Below are positions 9,254-19,674 of a stretch of 64,000 bases of DNA, piece after piece; the first letter of the stretch is position 1; the number at the start of each line of letters is the position of its first letter. Location of the stretch: positions 124,001 through 188,000 of the forward strand of contig NZ_JACIIU010000004.1 of assembly GCF_014205685.1 (NCBI RefSeq), given 5' to 3'. The translations under genes and the position numbers were made by a program. The notes beneath the pieces were generated by a model, which was not told where the DNA came from, searched no databases, and was given only the letters and a program-made list of their open reading frames with translations. The stretch is from Paenochrobactrum gallinarii (lineage in GTDB: Bacteria > Pseudomonadota > Alphaproteobacteria > Rhizobiales > Rhizobiaceae).

Positions 9254-9772
9254 ATGCCATCCTCCTATGCACCACTCTTCTTATTGGCATTACCTTTTAT
9301 CGAGATTGCTGGTTTTATTATCGTCGGCAGTCATTTGGGCGTACTGGCAACTATCGGATTGCTGATCCTAAGCGCAATACTGGGCTTTTTCCTGCTGCGT
9401 ATTCAAGGCTTCAGCCTGTTACAGCGCATCCGCTCAGAAACTGCTGCCGGCCGTGTGCCAGATCGGGAAGTTGTTCATGGTGCTATGCTGGTAATGGCGG
9501 CAATTTTGCTGATCGTGCCGGGCTTTTTCACCAGTGCAATCGGCTTGTTGCTTTTCATGCCACCGGTTCGTGATTTTGTATGGAACCGCTTTTTGCGCGG
9601 CAAAATGGTGGTTAGCGGCGCTTATACAAATAGCGCCAGTTACAGCAATAATAATTCTTATCGCGGCAATTCTCCTTATAGTGATGACAATATCATTGAT
9701 CTCGATCCAGAAGACTTTTCTAGTAAACCTGACCCGAATTCACCATGGCGGCCGAATAATCAGGATAAATGA
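9254..9772 (+). CDS. fxsA: FxsA family membrane protein
   Basis: FxsA is an inner-membrane protein; in E. coli its overproduction relieves F-plasmid PifA exclusion of phage T7. Hydrophobic segments lie at about residues 8-26 and 30-48 and around 80-105. The block [17 protein letters not shown] is the family signature, and the C-terminal tail is polar and Asn/Ser-rich. A GTG at 9236 in frame is an alternative start; ATG 9254 fits other FxsA proteins better. The next gene is secB, as in relatives. Confidence 0.88.
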   Translation: MPSSYAPLFLLALPFIEIAGFIIVGSHLGVLATIGLLILSAILGFFLLRIQGFSLLQRIRSETAAGRVPDREVVHGAMLVMAAILLIVPGFFTSAIGLLLFMPPVRDFVWNRFLRGKMVVSGAYTNSASYSNNNSYRGNSPYSDDNIIDLDPEDFSSKPDPNSPWRPNNQDK

Positions 9773-9891
9773 AGCCTGAAGCTTTAAGATTTAAAGCAGT
9801 TTCTTGCCTCATAGAGAAACACATGCTAGCCAACTTAACTGAATTCGGGACATTCAGGATCCCGCTCAAACAAAAAAAGGTTTTTTTGAAA

Positions 9892-10380
9892 ATGGCAAAT
9901 GAAGCGACGAATGGAAACGGTTCGGCTAATCCAGCTGTTGAGCCATCACTGAATATTCTGGCTCAGTACATCAAGGATCTTTCCTTCGAAAGCCCAGGCG
10001 CACCAATGTCACTGCGTCCGCGTGAAAAAGCCCCTGCAATCAACATCAATGTAAACGTCAATGCAAACCCGATTGCACAGGACGATTTTGATGTTGTTCT
10101 GACCCTGACCGCTAAAGCAACAGACGACAAAGACGTTCTGTTCAACGCAGAGCTGGTTTACGGTGGTGTATTCCGTATTCAGGGCATCCCGCAGGAACAT
10201 GTGTTGCCGCTTCTCTTCATCGAATGCCCGCGTCTTCTGTTCCCGTTTGCCCGTCAGATCATTGCTGATGCAACACGCAATGGCGGCTTCCCGCCGCTGA
10301 TGATCGACCCGATCGATTTTGCTCAGATGTTCCAGCAGCGCATGGCTGAAGAACAGGCTAAAAACGCCGTTAAGAGCTAA
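9892..10380 (+). CDS. secB: Protein-export chaperone SecB
   Basis: SecB is the tetrameric cytoplasmic chaperone that keeps preproteins unfolded and hands them to SecA. Residues 19-150 match the family: [19 protein letters not shown], then [20 protein letters not shown] and [17 protein letters not shown]. The frame extends upstream to 9769, but ATG 9892 has an AAGG 12 bases before it and begins MANEATNG. That gives 162 residues, the expected length. Confidence 0.96.
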   Translation: MANEATNGNGSANPAVEPSLNILAQYIKDLSFESPGAPMSLRPREKAPAININVNVNANPIAQDDFDVVLTLTAKATDDKDVLFNAELVYGGVFRIQGIPQEHVLPLLFIECPRLLFPFARQIIADATRNGGFPPLMIDPIDFAQMFQQRMAEEQAKNAVKS

Positions 10381-10401
10381 TCAGTTTAAAAACTGAAATA
10401 T

Positions 10402-10433
10402 AAAAAAGCCCGGATAAACATCCGGGCTTTTTT
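10402..10433. terminator. Bidirectional terminator between secB and dnaQ
   Basis: AGCCCGGA and TCCGGGCT form a perfect stem around TAAACA, flanked by A6 and T6, so it can stop transcription from either convergent gene. Confidence 0.9.
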
Positions 10434-10452
10434 ATTGAACACTAGCAAAGCC

Positions 10453-11157
10453 TCAACCGGCCATATATTTTTTCCAGATCGCCTTATCACCCATTTTAGC
10501 AACCAATGCATCATGGGCTGCTTTTTCTGCTTCACTGACACGGGAAGCCAAAGGGGCAGGGCGCTTGGCCAGCTCAATTTTTTGTCCGCCGCCTGATTGG
10601 GAAGAACTATCCTGATTACTATCGCTGTTTAAACCAAGGGCTGTCTGTTTACCGCCGATCAGCTCGATATAAACTTCTGCCAGAATTTCAGAGTCAAGCA
10701 AGGCGCCGTGTAATGTGCGGTGGCTATTATCAATGCCATAACGACGGCAGAGCGCATCAAGCGTGTTCGGCCCCATCGGATTGCGCCGGCGCGCCAATGC
10801 CAATGTATCCACAATCCGGTCAGTCCCGATCGGTTCGCGCCCCAAACGATCGAGTTCCGCATTGATAAAGCCCAGATCGAACATCGCATTATGCGCGACC
10901 AGCTTGGCACCATCAAAAAACTCAAGAAAATCATCGACAATATCGGCAAACACCGGTTTGTCTAACAGCTGCTCATTGCTGATCCCGTGCACCGCCAAAG
11001 CATCAGGATGCACTTCTTTGCCTTGCGGATTGATATAAACATGAAATGTGCGACCGGTGAGGAAACGATTGACCATTTCCACGCCGCCGATTTCAATAAC
11101 CCGATCTTCCAGACGGGCAAGACCCGTGGTTTCAGTATCGAAAACGATTTCACGCAT
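10453..11157 (-). CDS. dnaQ: DNA polymerase III epsilon subunit
   Basis: The epsilon subunit is the 3'-5' proofreading exonuclease of the replicative polymerase. DEDDh residues are visible: D7 and E9 (FDTETTG), D94 (AHNAMFD), H150 and D155 (HGALLD). After the exonuclease domain (1-175) a Ser/Gln-rich linker leads to the C-terminal tail that binds the alpha subunit. The length of 234 is normal. It is the last gene of the minus-strand run ppsR-maf-aroE-coaE-dnaQ. Confidence 0.96.
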   Translation of the reverse strand: MREIVFDTETTGLARLEDRVIEIGGVEMVNRFLTGRTFHVYINPQGKEVHPDALAVHGISNEQLLDKPVFADIVDDFLEFFDGAKLVAHNAMFDLGFINAELDRLGREPIGTDRIVDTLALARRRNPMGPNTLDALCRRYGIDNSHRTLHGALLDSEILAEVYIELIGGKQTALGLNSDSNQDSSSQSGGGQKIELAKRPAPLASRVSEAEKAAHDALVAKMGDKAIWKKYMAG

Positions 11158-11195
11158 TGTTATTCATGCCTTTATGCTCAATTCTATCTTCAGAT

Positions 11196-11780
11196 TTAAT
11201 GTTTGCTCAATTGCGCAATGATCAAATCAATCTGCTCTTGCATAGCCTCAAAACTAACATTGCTATCAATGATAAAATCAGCTTTTGCACGCTTTTCGTG
11301 ATCGCTCATCTGACGGCTTAAAATACTCTCAAATTTTTCAACCGTCATACCTTCTCTGGCAAGCACCCGCTGGCGCTGCACATCAGCAGGGGCACTCACA
11401 ACCACAATACGGTCAACCCGATCTTTACCGCCTGCCTCAAAAAGCAGCGGAATATCAAGCACCACCATCGGCTCACGGTCCAGCCTGGCTTGTTCTAAAA
11501 ATAGGCTTTCTTCTTCATGCACCAACGGATGCACGATTGCTTCAAGCTTTTTCATTGCCTGACTATCATTGAGCACCGCCTGCGCCAGTTTTTTACGGTC
11601 GACAATACCGTCAACCACAGTGCCTGGAAAAGCTTGCTCAATCAGAGGGCTGGCGCGGCCGGCATAGAGCCGGTGCACCGTCTCATCAGCATCATAAACC
11701 GGCACACCAGCCTGCTCAAACATTTTGGCAGCGGTGGATTTACCCATTCCGATAGAACCGGTGAGACCGACAATGATCAT
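11196..11780 (-). CDS. coaE: Dephospho-CoA kinase
   Basis: CoaE phosphorylates dephospho-CoA in the last step of CoA synthesis. Walker [10 protein letters not shown] is at residues 8-16. [10 protein letters not shown] and [12 protein letters not shown] are family blocks (substrate and LID region). The length of 194 is typical. It starts one base past the aroE stop, so it is coupled to it. Confidence 0.96.
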   Translation of the reverse strand: MIIVGLTGSIGMGKSTAAKMFEQAGVPVYDADETVHRLYAGRASPLIEQAFPGTVVDGIVDRKKLAQAVLNDSQAMKKLEAIVHPLVHEEESLFLEQARLDREPMVVLDIPLLFEAGGKDRVDRIVVVSAPADVQRQRVLAREGMTVEKFESILSRQMSDHEKRAKADFIIDSNVSFEAMQEQIDLIIAQLSKH

Positions 11781-11781
11781 T

Positions 11782-12633
11782 TTATTTTGCCATATCCTCT
11801 AAAATATGCGCGCGCAAAGCATCTGTCACTTCAGGGCGCACACCAAACCAACGCTCAAAACCCGGCACTGCCTGATGCAGCAACATGCCCAAACCATCCG
11901 CAGTTTTTAATCCGGCAGTCTTTGCCTTTTTTAAAAACCCTGTTTCCAGTGGAACATAAACAATATCGGTTGCCAAGGCTTGGTGAGAAGCCTTGCTCAG
12001 ATCAAGCGGAAATTCCTGGTTCTCGCCATGGCCGCTCATCCCAAGCGATGTTGTATTAACGATCAAACCAGCCGATGGCACAAGCGCGTCAGCCTCTGCC
12101 CATTCATGCGCCGTGATCGCAACCTCATCGCTTTTAAAATGCCTGACCAGCTCTTCAGCGCGCGCCAAAGTTCTGTTCACTATAGAGATGGTTTTAAAGC
12201 CGCGCTCTTTCAATGCATGAATGATTGCGCGCGAAGCGCCACCCGCACCTAAAATCAAAGCCGTATCTGCTTTATCCCAATCCGGCGCCAATGCATCCAG
12301 ATTGGCTGCAAAACCATAAGCATCGGTATTACTGCCGCACAGTTCGCCATTTTCCAGCCAAAGCGTATTGACCGCGCCAATGGCTTTGGCCGCATCATCA
12401 AGTTTGGCACAAAGCTTAAAAGCTTCTTCCTTATGGGGCAGGGTAACATTTCCGCCAACCAGATTTTGCGCAGCAAGCGTTTTAGCAAAGCTGGCGAAAT
12501 CTTCAGGTGCCACTTCCATTGCCTGATACGAACCCTGCAAACCATATTCCCGCAGCCAAAAGCCATGAATAAGCGGCGAGCGTGAATGTTTAATCGGATA
12601 GCCGGTTACAAAGGCTTGTTTTTTTTCAGCCAT
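11782..12633 (-). CDS. aroE: Shikimate dehydrogenase
   Basis: AroE reduces 3-dehydroshikimate to shikimate with NADPH. Shikimate-binding serines are in KHSRSPLIH, and the catalytic Lys is in NVTLPHKE. The Rossmann loop is [10 protein letters not shown], and the NADP-binding motif [10 protein letters not shown] follows. The 283 residues are a normal length. It overlaps the end of maf by eight bases. Confidence 0.96.
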   Translation of the reverse strand: MAEKKQAFVTGYPIKHSRSPLIHGFWLREYGLQGSYQAMEVAPEDFASFAKTLAAQNLVGGNVTLPHKEEAFKLCAKLDDAAKAIGAVNTLWLENGELCGSNTDAYGFAANLDALAPDWDKADTALILGAGGASRAIIHALKERGFKTISIVNRTLARAEELVRHFKSDEVAITAHEWAEADALVPSAGLIVNTTSLGMSGHGENQEFPLDLSKASHQALATDIVYVPLETGFLKKAKTAGLKTADGLGMLLHQAVPGFERWFGVRPEVTDALRAHILEDMAK

Positions 12634-13225
12634 CGATCAAACTTTCTTCGCGCAGTTTTTGTAAGAGCGGCAATAAAGGCAGGCCGATAATGGTAAAATA
12701 ATCGCCTTTGATTTTTTCAAACAACTGAATGCCTTCGCCTTCCACCTGATAAGCGCCGACACTCGATAAAGCATTATCACCGATACGCCCCAGATAGCGG
12801 CCAATAAATTCCGGCTGCAAAGGACGCATGGTCATATAAGCAATGGCCACATGTCGCCAAATTGTCTCGCCGTTTTTGACCAGCACAATGCCACTGTTTA
12901 ACTGATGTGTTTTACCGGAAAGCTTGAGAAGGTTTTTACCTGCCTCTTCCAGATCAGCCGGTTTATGAAAAATCTCATCGCCCAGAGATAAAGTCTGGTC
13001 ACAACCGATGATGATCGCATCGGGATGTTTTTCACTAACGGCTAAAGCTTTTGCTTCTGCCAACACTATCGCCACATCTTCAGGCGTTGCACCCGAACGA
13101 TAAAGCGGCGCTTCAACAGCGCGCTCGTCAATATCGGCATTTTCTGTGCCGAAAGTCAGACCGGCATTTTTGAGAAGCTGTGCCCTGAACGGACTTTTGG
13201 ACGCTAAGATAAGGGAGGTGGTCAT
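12626..13225 (-). CDS. maf: Maf-like nucleotide pyrophosphatase
   Basis: Maf proteins hydrolyse non-canonical or modified nucleoside triphosphates. The N-terminal motif [14 protein letters not shown] and the catalytic IIGCDQTL are present, as are [10 protein letters not shown] and [16 protein letters not shown] use ATG 13225 ([11 protein letters not shown]) because homologues start there; an in-frame ATG at 13237 is possible. The length of about 199 is normal. Confidence 0.93.
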   Translation of the reverse strand: MTTSLILASKSPFRAQLLKNAGLTFGTENADIDERAVEAPLYRSGATPEDVAIVLAEAKALAVSEKHPDAIIIGCDQTLSLGDEIFHKPADLEEAGKNLLKLSGKTHQLNSGIVLVKNGETIWRHVAIAYMTMRPLQPEFIGRYLGRIGDNALSSVGAYQVEGEGIQLFEKIKGDYFTIIGLPLLPLLQKLREESLIDG

Positions 13226-13252
13226 TGTTGATCTCATTTTTGCTCTGTCTTA

Positions 13253-14074
13253 TCAGCGATTGCGCGGACGCAGCGCTAAAATGGCGGCGGCTGTTTCTTC
13301 GATTGAGCGACGCGACACATCAATCACCGGCCAGCCATGACGCGCACAAAGATTGCGCGCATAGGTCAGCTCTTCTGCAATCGCAGCTCTGTCGGTGTAA
13401 AATTCATTATGAAAATCAGCAACCGTGCCAAGCAAGCGATGCTGGCGCACCTGCGAAATCCTTTCAGCCGTGGCAATCAAACCAACGATCAATGGTTTCT
13501 TGGCGTTGATGACTTCATCAGGAATTGGCACGCCATTCACAATCGGCACATTGGCGGTTTTGATGCCGCGATTGGCCAAATAGATACTCGTTGGTGTTTT
13601 GGACGTGCGGGAAATGCCAACCAAAACAATATCTGCTTCTTCAATATCAGGCGGCAGCAAACCGTCATCATGCTCCATGGTAAAATTGAGCGCATCGATA
13701 CGGCGGAAATAATCCGTGTTTAAAACATGTTGCGCACTGGCGCGTCTGTGTGCCGCCAGCCCCAAATAAGACTGGAAAGTTGCCAGCACCGGCTCCAGCA
13801 CAGAAACGCATGGAACCCCCATAGCCGCACAGGACTGATCGATCATCGCCGCCAGTTTTTGATCCACCACTGTGTAGAGAACAATGCCCGGTTCTGCATC
13901 AATTCCTTCCAGAACTTTACTCAATTGTTTCTCGGTTCTGATCAGCGGATACATGTGCTCAATCGCACGCGCATTGGTGTATTGCGCGGCTGCAGCACGG
14001 CCTGCTGCGATGAGAGTCTCTCCGGTCGCATCAGAAATCAAATGTAAATGAAAGTAAGAAAGCGATTTTGTCAC
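13253..14074 (-). CDS. ppsR: PpsR-type bifunctional kinase/pyrophosphorylase regulator
   Basis: DUF299 proteins phosphorylate and dephosphorylate PEP synthase or pyruvate phosphate dikinase, using ADP and phosphate. The P-loop-like GISRTSKT lies at 153-160 and the N-terminal block [10 protein letters not shown] at 11-20. The length of 273 is normal. It is the first gene leftward from oriC, as in other alphaproteobacteria, where it is often labelled only as a hypothetical near hemE. Whether its partner is PPDK or PpsA cannot be seen here. Confidence 0.93.
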   Translation of the reverse strand: MTKSLSYFHLHLISDATGETLIAAGRAAAAQYTNARAIEHMYPLIRTEKQLSKVLEGIDAEPGIVLYTVVDQKLAAMIDQSCAAMGVPCVSVLEPVLATFQSYLGLAAHRRASAQHVLNTDYFRRIDALNFTMEHDDGLLPPDIEEADIVLVGISRTSKTPTSIYLANRGIKTANVPIVNGVPIPDEVINAKKPLIVGLIATAERISQVRQHRLLGTVADFHNEFYTDRAAIAEELTYARNLCARHGWPVIDVSRRSIEETAAAILALRPRNR

Positions 14075-14099
14075 AGTTATCTCATCACCCTGTTGACGG

Positions 14100-14450
14100 T
14101 TGTGTGTAATTTTAAGCGTCTTTTATTCATCCCAGTCAGGCTGGTGGAAACTTCGCGATTTATCCACAATTCGGTGATCTGTATAAAAACTTATCATAGG
14201 GATGTGTATAAACTCTGATTGGTTTAGTTCTATCACAGTTATCCAATAGTTTTCCACAATTTGCAGTGGATAGATTTTTTTGCCAAGTCCTTACGATTCA
14301 AAGTAAATTTGCCCACCCATTGCTTTTTCCCGAATGATCGGTGATTTATGCACACAACAAAGGATCAGAGCAAAGGTACTGTGGGTAAATTAATGGCAAA
14401 CATTAATCCCCAATACTAACAGACTCTAAGAATCAAAAGATTCCAAAATC
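14100..14450. other. oriC: Probable chromosomal replication origin (oriC)
   Basis: A 436-bp AT-rich gap between ppsR and hemE, the known oriC neighbourhood in alphaproteobacteria such as Caulobacter. Matches to the DnaA box TTATNCACA: 14160-14168 (TTATCCACA), 14203-14211 (reverse, TTATACACA) and 14346-14354 (TTATGCACA), all full. One-mismatch sites are 14250-14258 (TTTTCCACA) and 14380-14388 (reverse, TTACCCACA); weaker ones are at 14239 and 14265. CcrM-type GANTC sites occur at 14295 and three times within 22 bases (14422 GACTC, 14430 GAATC, 14439 GATTC). The hemE promoter must overlap the right edge. Confidence 0.85.
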
Positions 14451-14510
14451 CTACCTTTCTTTACTAATAGCGCCTGAGGATAACTCCGCTGAAGCGCAGA
14501 AGGAAAAACG

Positions 14511-15533
14511 ATGAAACGCAAAGTTTTGAGAGTTATTGACGGTGAGACAGTGTTTCCACCACCAGCTTGGATGATGCGTCAAGCGGGTCGTTATCTGCCT
14601 GAATACAGAGCCAGCAGAAAAGAAGCAGGAAGCTTTCTCGATCTGTGCTACTCACCCGATTTTGCTGTTGAAGTAACACTTCAGCCAATTCGTCGTTTTG
14701 GCTTTGATGCAGCCATTCTCTTTTCTGACATTCTGGTTGTCCCTCACGTTCTCGGACGTGACCTTCGCTTTGAAGAAGGACGTGGTCCTTTAATGACACC
14801 GATTACGCCAGATGAAATTGCTGCTTTGAATATTGAAGGGGCTGAGGAAAAACTCGCACCTGTTTATGAAACGGTCAATCGTCTGCGTAATGAACTGCCG
14901 GATGAAACCACCTTGCTCGGCTTTTGTGGTGCACCCTGGACTGTTGCGACCTATATGATCGCCGGTCACGGCACAGCGGATCAGGCTCCTGCACGCCTTT
15001 TTGCCTATCAGCACCCGGAACTGTTTGAAAAGCTTTTGAATGATCTGGCAGATATCTCGGCTGCTTATCTCATTAAACAGCTCGATTCCGGCGCTGATGC
15101 TTTGCAAATCTTCGATTCATGGTCCGGCGTTTTGGATGAAGATTGCTTTGATCGTTTCTGCATTAAACCAGTGGCGCGCATTGTTGCCAAAGTCAGATCC
15201 GTTTATCCGGATGCCCGCATTATCGGTTTTCCGAAAGGTGCTGGTCTGCTTTACCAAGATTACCGTGAAAAAACCGGCGTGAACATGCTGGGGATGGATT
15301 GGACAGTGCCGTTTTCATTTGCCAAGCAGTTACAGGCACAGGGAGCCGTACAGGGCAATCTCGACCCGTTACGGGTGGTTGCTGGCGGAAAAGCGCTTGA
15401 TGAAGGCGTGGACGCCATTTTGAAGCATTTGGGACAAGGTCCGCTCGTCTTCAACCTTGGCCATGGCATAACACCACAGGCACCGATTGAACATGTACAG
15501 CAAATGCTCGATCGGATAAGAAATCAGGCATAA
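14511..15533 (+). CDS. hemE: Uroporphyrinogen decarboxylase
   Basis: HemE removes four carboxyl groups from uroporphyrinogen III to give coproporphyrinogen III in haem synthesis. The signature [18 protein letters not shown] is at the N-terminus. The catalytic Asp lies in [10 protein letters not shown], and GFCGAPWT and FNLGHGITP are also conserved. The length of 340 is normal. AGAAGGA lies 9 bases before the ATG. It borders oriC and is followed 11 bases later by hemJ. Confidence 0.97.
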   Translation: MKRKVLRVIDGETVFPPPAWMMRQAGRYLPEYRASRKEAGSFLDLCYSPDFAVEVTLQPIRRFGFDAAILFSDILVVPHVLGRDLRFEEGRGPLMTPITPDEIAALNIEGAEEKLAPVYETVNRLRNELPDETTLLGFCGAPWTVATYMIAGHGTADQAPARLFAYQHPELFEKLLNDLADISAAYLIKQLDSGADALQIFDSWSGVLDEDCFDRFCIKPVARIVAKVRSVYPDARIIGFPKGAGLLYQDYREKTGVNMLGMDWTVPFSFAKQLQAQGAVQGNLDPLRVVAGGKALDEGVDAILKHLGQGPLVFNLGHGITPQAPIEHVQQMLDRIRNQA

Positions 15534-15544
15534 GGAGAATCTTT

Positions 15545-16078
15545 ATGAGCACTGATGTTAATAGTTCCGGTTCCAAAGTCGCAATTCGGGCAATGAGCGC
15601 GCTTGCCATTGTTTTGATCGGTTTCGGCATATTGTTTCACGTGAATCCAGAAGGTGCTTATAATTGGATTAAAGCGCTCCATGTGATTGCCATTATTTCA
15701 TGGATGGCAGCCATGCTTTATCTGCCGCGTTTGTTTGTTTATCACTCAACAATCGCGGTGGGTTCCGAAACATCTGAATTGTTCAAAGTTATGGAACGCA
15801 GACTTTTGCGCGTTATCATGAACCCGGCGATGATCATTGCGTGGATCACAGGTCTTTGGATGGCTTGGGATATGTTTGCCTTTAAAGGTGGCTGGTTACA
15901 CGGAAAACTACTTTTAGTTGTCCTGATGTCCGCAGCACACGGAATTTTATCAAAGTCCATGCGCCGCTTTGCAGCCGATCAGAATACCAAATCATCGAAA
16001 TATTGGCGGATTTTCAATGAAATTCCGACAATTCTGATGATCTTGATTGTCATTTTGGTGATAGTCAAACCATTCTGA
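15545..16078 (+). CDS. hemJ: Protoporphyrinogen oxidase HemJ
   Basis: HemJ (UPF0093) is an integral-membrane protoporphyrinogen IX oxidase. Four to five hydrophobic helices are visible. The histidine motifs IKALHVIAIISWMAAMLYLP and RLFVYH are family-specific; the first His is the likely haem ligand. AAGGAG precedes the start. The coupling with hemE places two steps of haem synthesis in one unit. A degenerate parS-like sequence lies inside at 15633-15648. Confidence 0.9.
   Translation: MSTDVNSSGSKVAIRAMSALAIVLIGFGILFHVNPEGAYNWIKALHVIAIISWMAAMLYLPRLFVYHSTIAVGSETSELFKVMERRLLRVIMNPAMIIAWITGLWMAWDMFAFKGGWLHGKLLLVVLMSAAHGILSKSMRRFAADQNTKSSKYWRIFNEIPTILMILIVILVIVKPF
15633..15648. other. Degenerate parS-like site inside hemJ
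   Basis: TGTTTCACGTGAATCC, identical to the copy in hisH and two mismatches from parS. It lies 1.2 kb from the putative oriC, between oriC and the strong parS sites. Confidence 0.4.
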
Positions 16079-16100
16079 TCATCATCTTTTAAATTTAAAG

Positions 16101-16132
16101 AAAAGCGCCGTTTGTAAAAGCGGCGCTTTTTT
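16101..16132 (+). terminator. Terminator after hemE-hemJ
   Basis: AAAAGCGCCG (16101-16110) and CGGCGCTTTT (16121-16130) form a 10-bp stem with a T-run. Confidence 0.9.
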
Positions 16133-16325
16133 ATTAGTCGAATATAGAGCTGTAAAACTAAAAATAATAATTGTCATTTAATTGTCGCTTGCTCTTGGAA
16201 GCAAAAATCATTATATATAAACCACTTCCCACCTGATAAGCAGACTTTCGATGTCGATCATGGCTTAATGATCACTTTTCCGAAAATTGCATTTTTTCCC
16301 TTACATTTTAATGAGTTCCTCACCC

Positions 16326-17591
16326 ATGCAGGAAATGAAACTACAAGAACTAAAAAACAAAACGCCGGTTGAATTGCTGGCCTTTGCTGAAACACTCGAA
16401 GTCGAAAACGCCAGCGCCATGCGTAAGCAAGAGCTGATGTTTGCTATTTTGAAAAAACTGGCCGCTCAGGAAGTCGAAATTATCGGCGAAGGTGTAGTGG
16501 AAGTTTTGCAGGATGGTTTTGGCTTTTTGCGCTCAGCAAACGCAAACTATCTGCCGGGTCCTGACGATATTTATATTTCACCGTCACAGCTGCGTCGTTT
16601 CTCTTTGAAAACCGGTGATACGGTTGAAGGCCCGATCCGTGGCCCTAAAGAAGGCGAACGTTATTTCGCGCTGTTGAAGGTCAATACTATCAACTTTGAA
16701 GATCCGGAAAAAATCCGTCACAAAGTTCACTTTGACAATCTGACACCGCTTTATCCGAATGAACGCTTTAAGATGGAACTTGAAGTTCCAACCAATAAAG
16801 ATCTCTCATCCCGTGTGATTGATCTGGTAGCGCCATTAGGTAAAGGTCAGCGTGCTTTGATCGTTGCACCGCCACGTACCGGTAAAACGGTGCTGTTGCA
16901 GAATATTGCGCATTCGATCACTGCTAACCATCCTGAATGCTATCTGATTGTTCTTCTCATCGATGAACGTCCGGAAGAAGTCACCGACATGCAGCGCTCG
17001 GTTAAGGGTGAAGTGATTTCTTCTACCTTTGATGAACCGGCAGCGCGTCACGTTCAGGTTGCTGAAATGGTCATTGAAAAAGCCAAGCGCCTGGTTGAGC
17101 ATGGCCGTGACGTTGTCATTCTGCTCGATTCCATTACCCGCCTTGGACGCGCTTACAACACCGTTGTGCCGTCATCAGGTAAGGTTTTGACCGGTGGTGT
17201 GGATGCGAATGCTTTGCAGCGTCCTAAGCGCTTCTTTGGTGCTGCACGTAACATTGAAGAGGGCGGTTCGCTTACCATTATTGCAACAGCTCTGATCGAT
17301 ACGGGTAGCCGTATGGATGAAGTGATCTTTGAAGAATTTAAGGGTACTGGTAACTCTGAAATTGTTCTGGATCGTAAGGTTGCTGATAAGCGTATCTTCC
17401 CTGCAATGGATATTCTTAAATCCGGTACCCGTAAGGAAGACATTCTTGTACCACGTCAGGATCTTCAGAAAATCTTTGTTCTGCGTCGTATTCTGGCACC
17501 AATGGGTACCACAGATGCGATTGAGTTCCTCAATGACAAACTCAAGCAGACCAAGAGCAATGGTGAATTCTTCGATTCTATGAATACCTAA
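16326..17591 (+). CDS. rho: Transcription termination factor Rho
   Basis: Rho is the hexameric RNA helicase that ends transcription. The RNA-binding OB fold spans about 50-125 ([19 protein letters not shown]), Walker A is PPRTGKT, Walker [16 protein letters not shown], and the Q/R-loop blocks are present. The frame opens at 16287, but ATG 16326 ([14 protein letters not shown]) gives the usual 421 residues. Convergent with the thioredoxin-domain gene through a shared terminator. Confidence 0.97.
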   Translation: MQEMKLQELKNKTPVELLAFAETLEVENASAMRKQELMFAILKKLAAQEVEIIGEGVVEVLQDGFGFLRSANANYLPGPDDIYISPSQLRRFSLKTGDTVEGPIRGPKEGERYFALLKVNTINFEDPEKIRHKVHFDNLTPLYPNERFKMELEVPTNKDLSSRVIDLVAPLGKGQRALIVAPPRTGKTVLLQNIAHSITANHPECYLIVLLIDERPEEVTDMQRSVKGEVISSTFDEPAARHVQVAEMVIEKAKRLVEHGRDVVILLDSITRLGRAYNTVVPSSGKVLTGGVDANALQRPKRFFGAARNIEEGGSLTIIATALIDTGSRMDEVIFEEFKGTGNSEIVLDRKVADKRIFPAMDILKSGTRKEDILVPRQDLQKIFVLRRILAPMGTTDAIEFLNDKLKQTKSNGEFFDSMNT

Positions 17592-17625
17592 TTGATAGAA
17601 TAACGAGAATTAGTCTGTGAATTTT

Positions 17626-17663
17626 AAATGCCTCGCTTCAAACCTGAAGCGAGGCATTTTCTT
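17626..17663. terminator. Strong bidirectional terminator after rho
   Basis: A 15-bp perfect stem (17626-17640 with 17645-17659) and loop AACC are followed by T-rich sequence. Its left arm overlaps the last codon and stop of the convergent thioredoxin-domain gene (stop at 17638). Confidence 0.9.
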
Positions 17664-19674
17664 TTAAAAGCGTTTCAAGGTCATCACTTGAATGAACCGG
17701 CGCTAAGCATCGATTGCCGATACATAAATAAGCTGATGCCCGACTGATATTTTGCGTGCCGAGATATGGTATCTCTGTTTCACACATTTCATCACTAGCA
17801 ATGACGTTGATGATATCTGTGCGTCTCATATCAATCATCTGATTGGCAATTTTGATGAGCGGGTGTTCCATTGAATCAGCAAAAATATGTAAAATCATCG
17901 CTGATTGTGAAATGAGCGCAGCATTCAAAACGCCTGCCTGGCCATAGGCAAGCGCTTGAATACGGGTGAGGGCGCGTTGTGACAGTGCTTCTATTTGTTG
18001 CTGTAGTTCTATATCCTGATCAACCAGTGCCAGCCTTGATAAAGCTTCAATCAGCTGTGCTGTAGCGCTTGGAGTGGCGTCATCCTGATCCGCATGGATA
18101 TGGATAATCACATCATCCTGATTAAGCGCTGTAAGGCGATAATCGCCGTTTTCATCCCTGTGCTGTTTGTTGAGTTCACTGAGCCATAGGCGGGCATCTG
18201 CTAAATAGCTTTTATCACCGGTATAGCCATATAATGAAACAGCGGCATGGATCATCGCCGCATAGTCTGATGATAATGCACGAATACTCGGTGCATAATC
18301 TGAAAGACAATGGCATAGGTTTTGATGATCAAGACTAATGTTGATTTTCGCATAAGTCTGTTTAGCCAGCTTAATCCAGTCCGAGCGATCAAATACGCGG
18401 CCGGCATTAAGAAGGGCTACAATTAATTGTCCGTTCCAATCTATCAGCAACTTATCATCACGGGATGGTGCAATACGTTTTTGGCGCACTGCCAGAAGTT
18501 TGCTTTTGCATGCTTCGATTAGTTTCTGGTCAGGATCTGCTAAAGAAGAATGGAGGCGGTTGAGAATATTGCTGCCTTCCCAATTTCCTTCAGCTGTTAC
18601 ATTATAGGCTTCGCAAAATATCTGACTATCATCACCTAGAATGGCATCAATTTCCGAGCGATCCCAAACGTAATATTTGCCCTCTATCCCTTCGCTATCA
18701 GCATCTAAGCTCGAAGCAAATCCACCTTGCGGTAATTGTAATTCTCTTTGCAGCCAGTCAATTACCTCTTCGATTCGAGTACGTAACAATTGATCCTGAG
18801 ATTTAGCATAGGCAAAGCTGCCATGATTAATCAGCTGGCTATTATCATAAAGCATCTTTTCAAAATGTGGCACGAGCCAATGGTCGTCTACGCTATAACG
18901 ACACAGGCCACCACCGATATGATCATAAATTCCACCTTGAACCATATTCTTGAGGCTTAACAGAAAAGCATCATAGGCTGCTGGATCATTATTATTTAAA
19001 TGCTGGAGCCAAAATATTTCCATTAAAGGGCTGCTTGGAAATTTAGGCGCGCCTTTTATACCGCCGTAATGCGGATCAAGCATTGAACTTAGGCGTTGCG
19101 CGTATGTCTTGTGTAAAAGAGACGGGTCTTGTGGCGCAGTATTGTGGTTTAAATTTTGCGCTAAACGTTGCTGGATATGTTCAGTGATCACGCGGGAGTT
19201 ATGGTTAACTTTATCTTTATCCTGATGGAAAAGCTGATTGATACCGCGTAGCACATCATCAAAACTGGGGCGATTATAGCGTGTATGTGGTGGAAAATAT
19301 GTGCCACCCCAGAATGGTTCTGCATCAGGTGTTAAAAACATTGTGAGCGGCCAGCCACCTTGCTCACCCATTGCAGTTAAAGCGGCCATATAAATCTGAT
19401 CAAGATCAGGCCGCTCTTCACGGTCGATTTTGATATTGATGAAATGCTCATTCATATAATCAGCAATTATATCATTATCAAAACTCTCATGCGCCATAAC
19501 ATGACACCAGTGGCAGGCTGCATAGCCGATCGACAATAAAATCGGACGGTTCAATTGTTTGGCAAGTTTCAGTGTTTCGTTAGACCATATCTGCCAATGA
19601 ACCGGTTGATCTGCATGCTGTCGCAGATAAGCACTGGATGACAGATTTAACTGATTGGAAAGTTGAACTGTCAT
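17638..19674 (-). CDS. YyaL/SSP411-like thioredoxin-domain protein
   Basis: A 678-residue protein. The N-terminal thioredoxin-like domain (about 1-165) carries CHWCHVMAHESF, with a CxxC redox pair, and GGWPLTMFLTPD. The rest is a glycosidase-like alpha/alpha barrel with GGIYDHIGGGLCRYSVD and HFEKMLYDN. The family is widespread and lacks a settled function. The frame runs upstream to 19842 into mnmE, but ATG 19674 is preceded by AAGGA and fits homologues. Its codons look more AT-rich than its neighbours'. It separates rho from mnmE, which are adjacent in relatives as I recall, so it may be an insertion. Confidence 0.9.
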   Translation of the reverse strand: MTVQLSNQLNLSSSAYLRQHADQPVHWQIWSNETLKLAKQLNRPILLSIGYAACHWCHVMAHESFDNDIIADYMNEHFINIKIDREERPDLDQIYMAALTAMGEQGGWPLTMFLTPDAEPFWGGTYFPPHTRYNRPSFDDVLRGINQLFHQDKDKVNHNSRVITEHIQQRLAQNLNHNTAPQDPSLLHKTYAQRLSSMLDPHYGGIKGAPKFPSSPLMEIFWLQHLNNNDPAAYDAFLLSLKNMVQGGIYDHIGGGLCRYSVDDHWLVPHFEKMLYDNSQLINHGSFAYAKSQDQLLRTRIEEVIDWLQRELQLPQGGFASSLDADSEGIEGKYYVWDRSEIDAILGDDSQIFCEAYNVTAEGNWEGSNILNRLHSSLADPDQKLIEACKSKLLAVRQKRIAPSRDDKLLIDWNGQLIVALLNAGRVFDRSDWIKLAKQTYAKINISLDHQNLCHCLSDYAPSIRALSSDYAAMIHAAVSLYGYTGDKSYLADARLWLSELNKQHRDENGDYRLTALNQDDVIIHIHADQDDATPSATAQLIEALSRLALVDQDIELQQQIEALSQRALTRIQALAYGQAGVLNAALISQSAMILHIFADSMEHPLIKIANQMIDMRRTDIINVIASDEMCETEIPYLGTQNISRASAYLCIGNRCLAPVHSSDDLETLLKENASLQV

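Noticed and set aside
14388-14405. TTAA ... TTAA pair near hemE as a CtrA site
   Set aside because: The half-sites are 9 bases apart rather than the 7 of the CtrA consensus.
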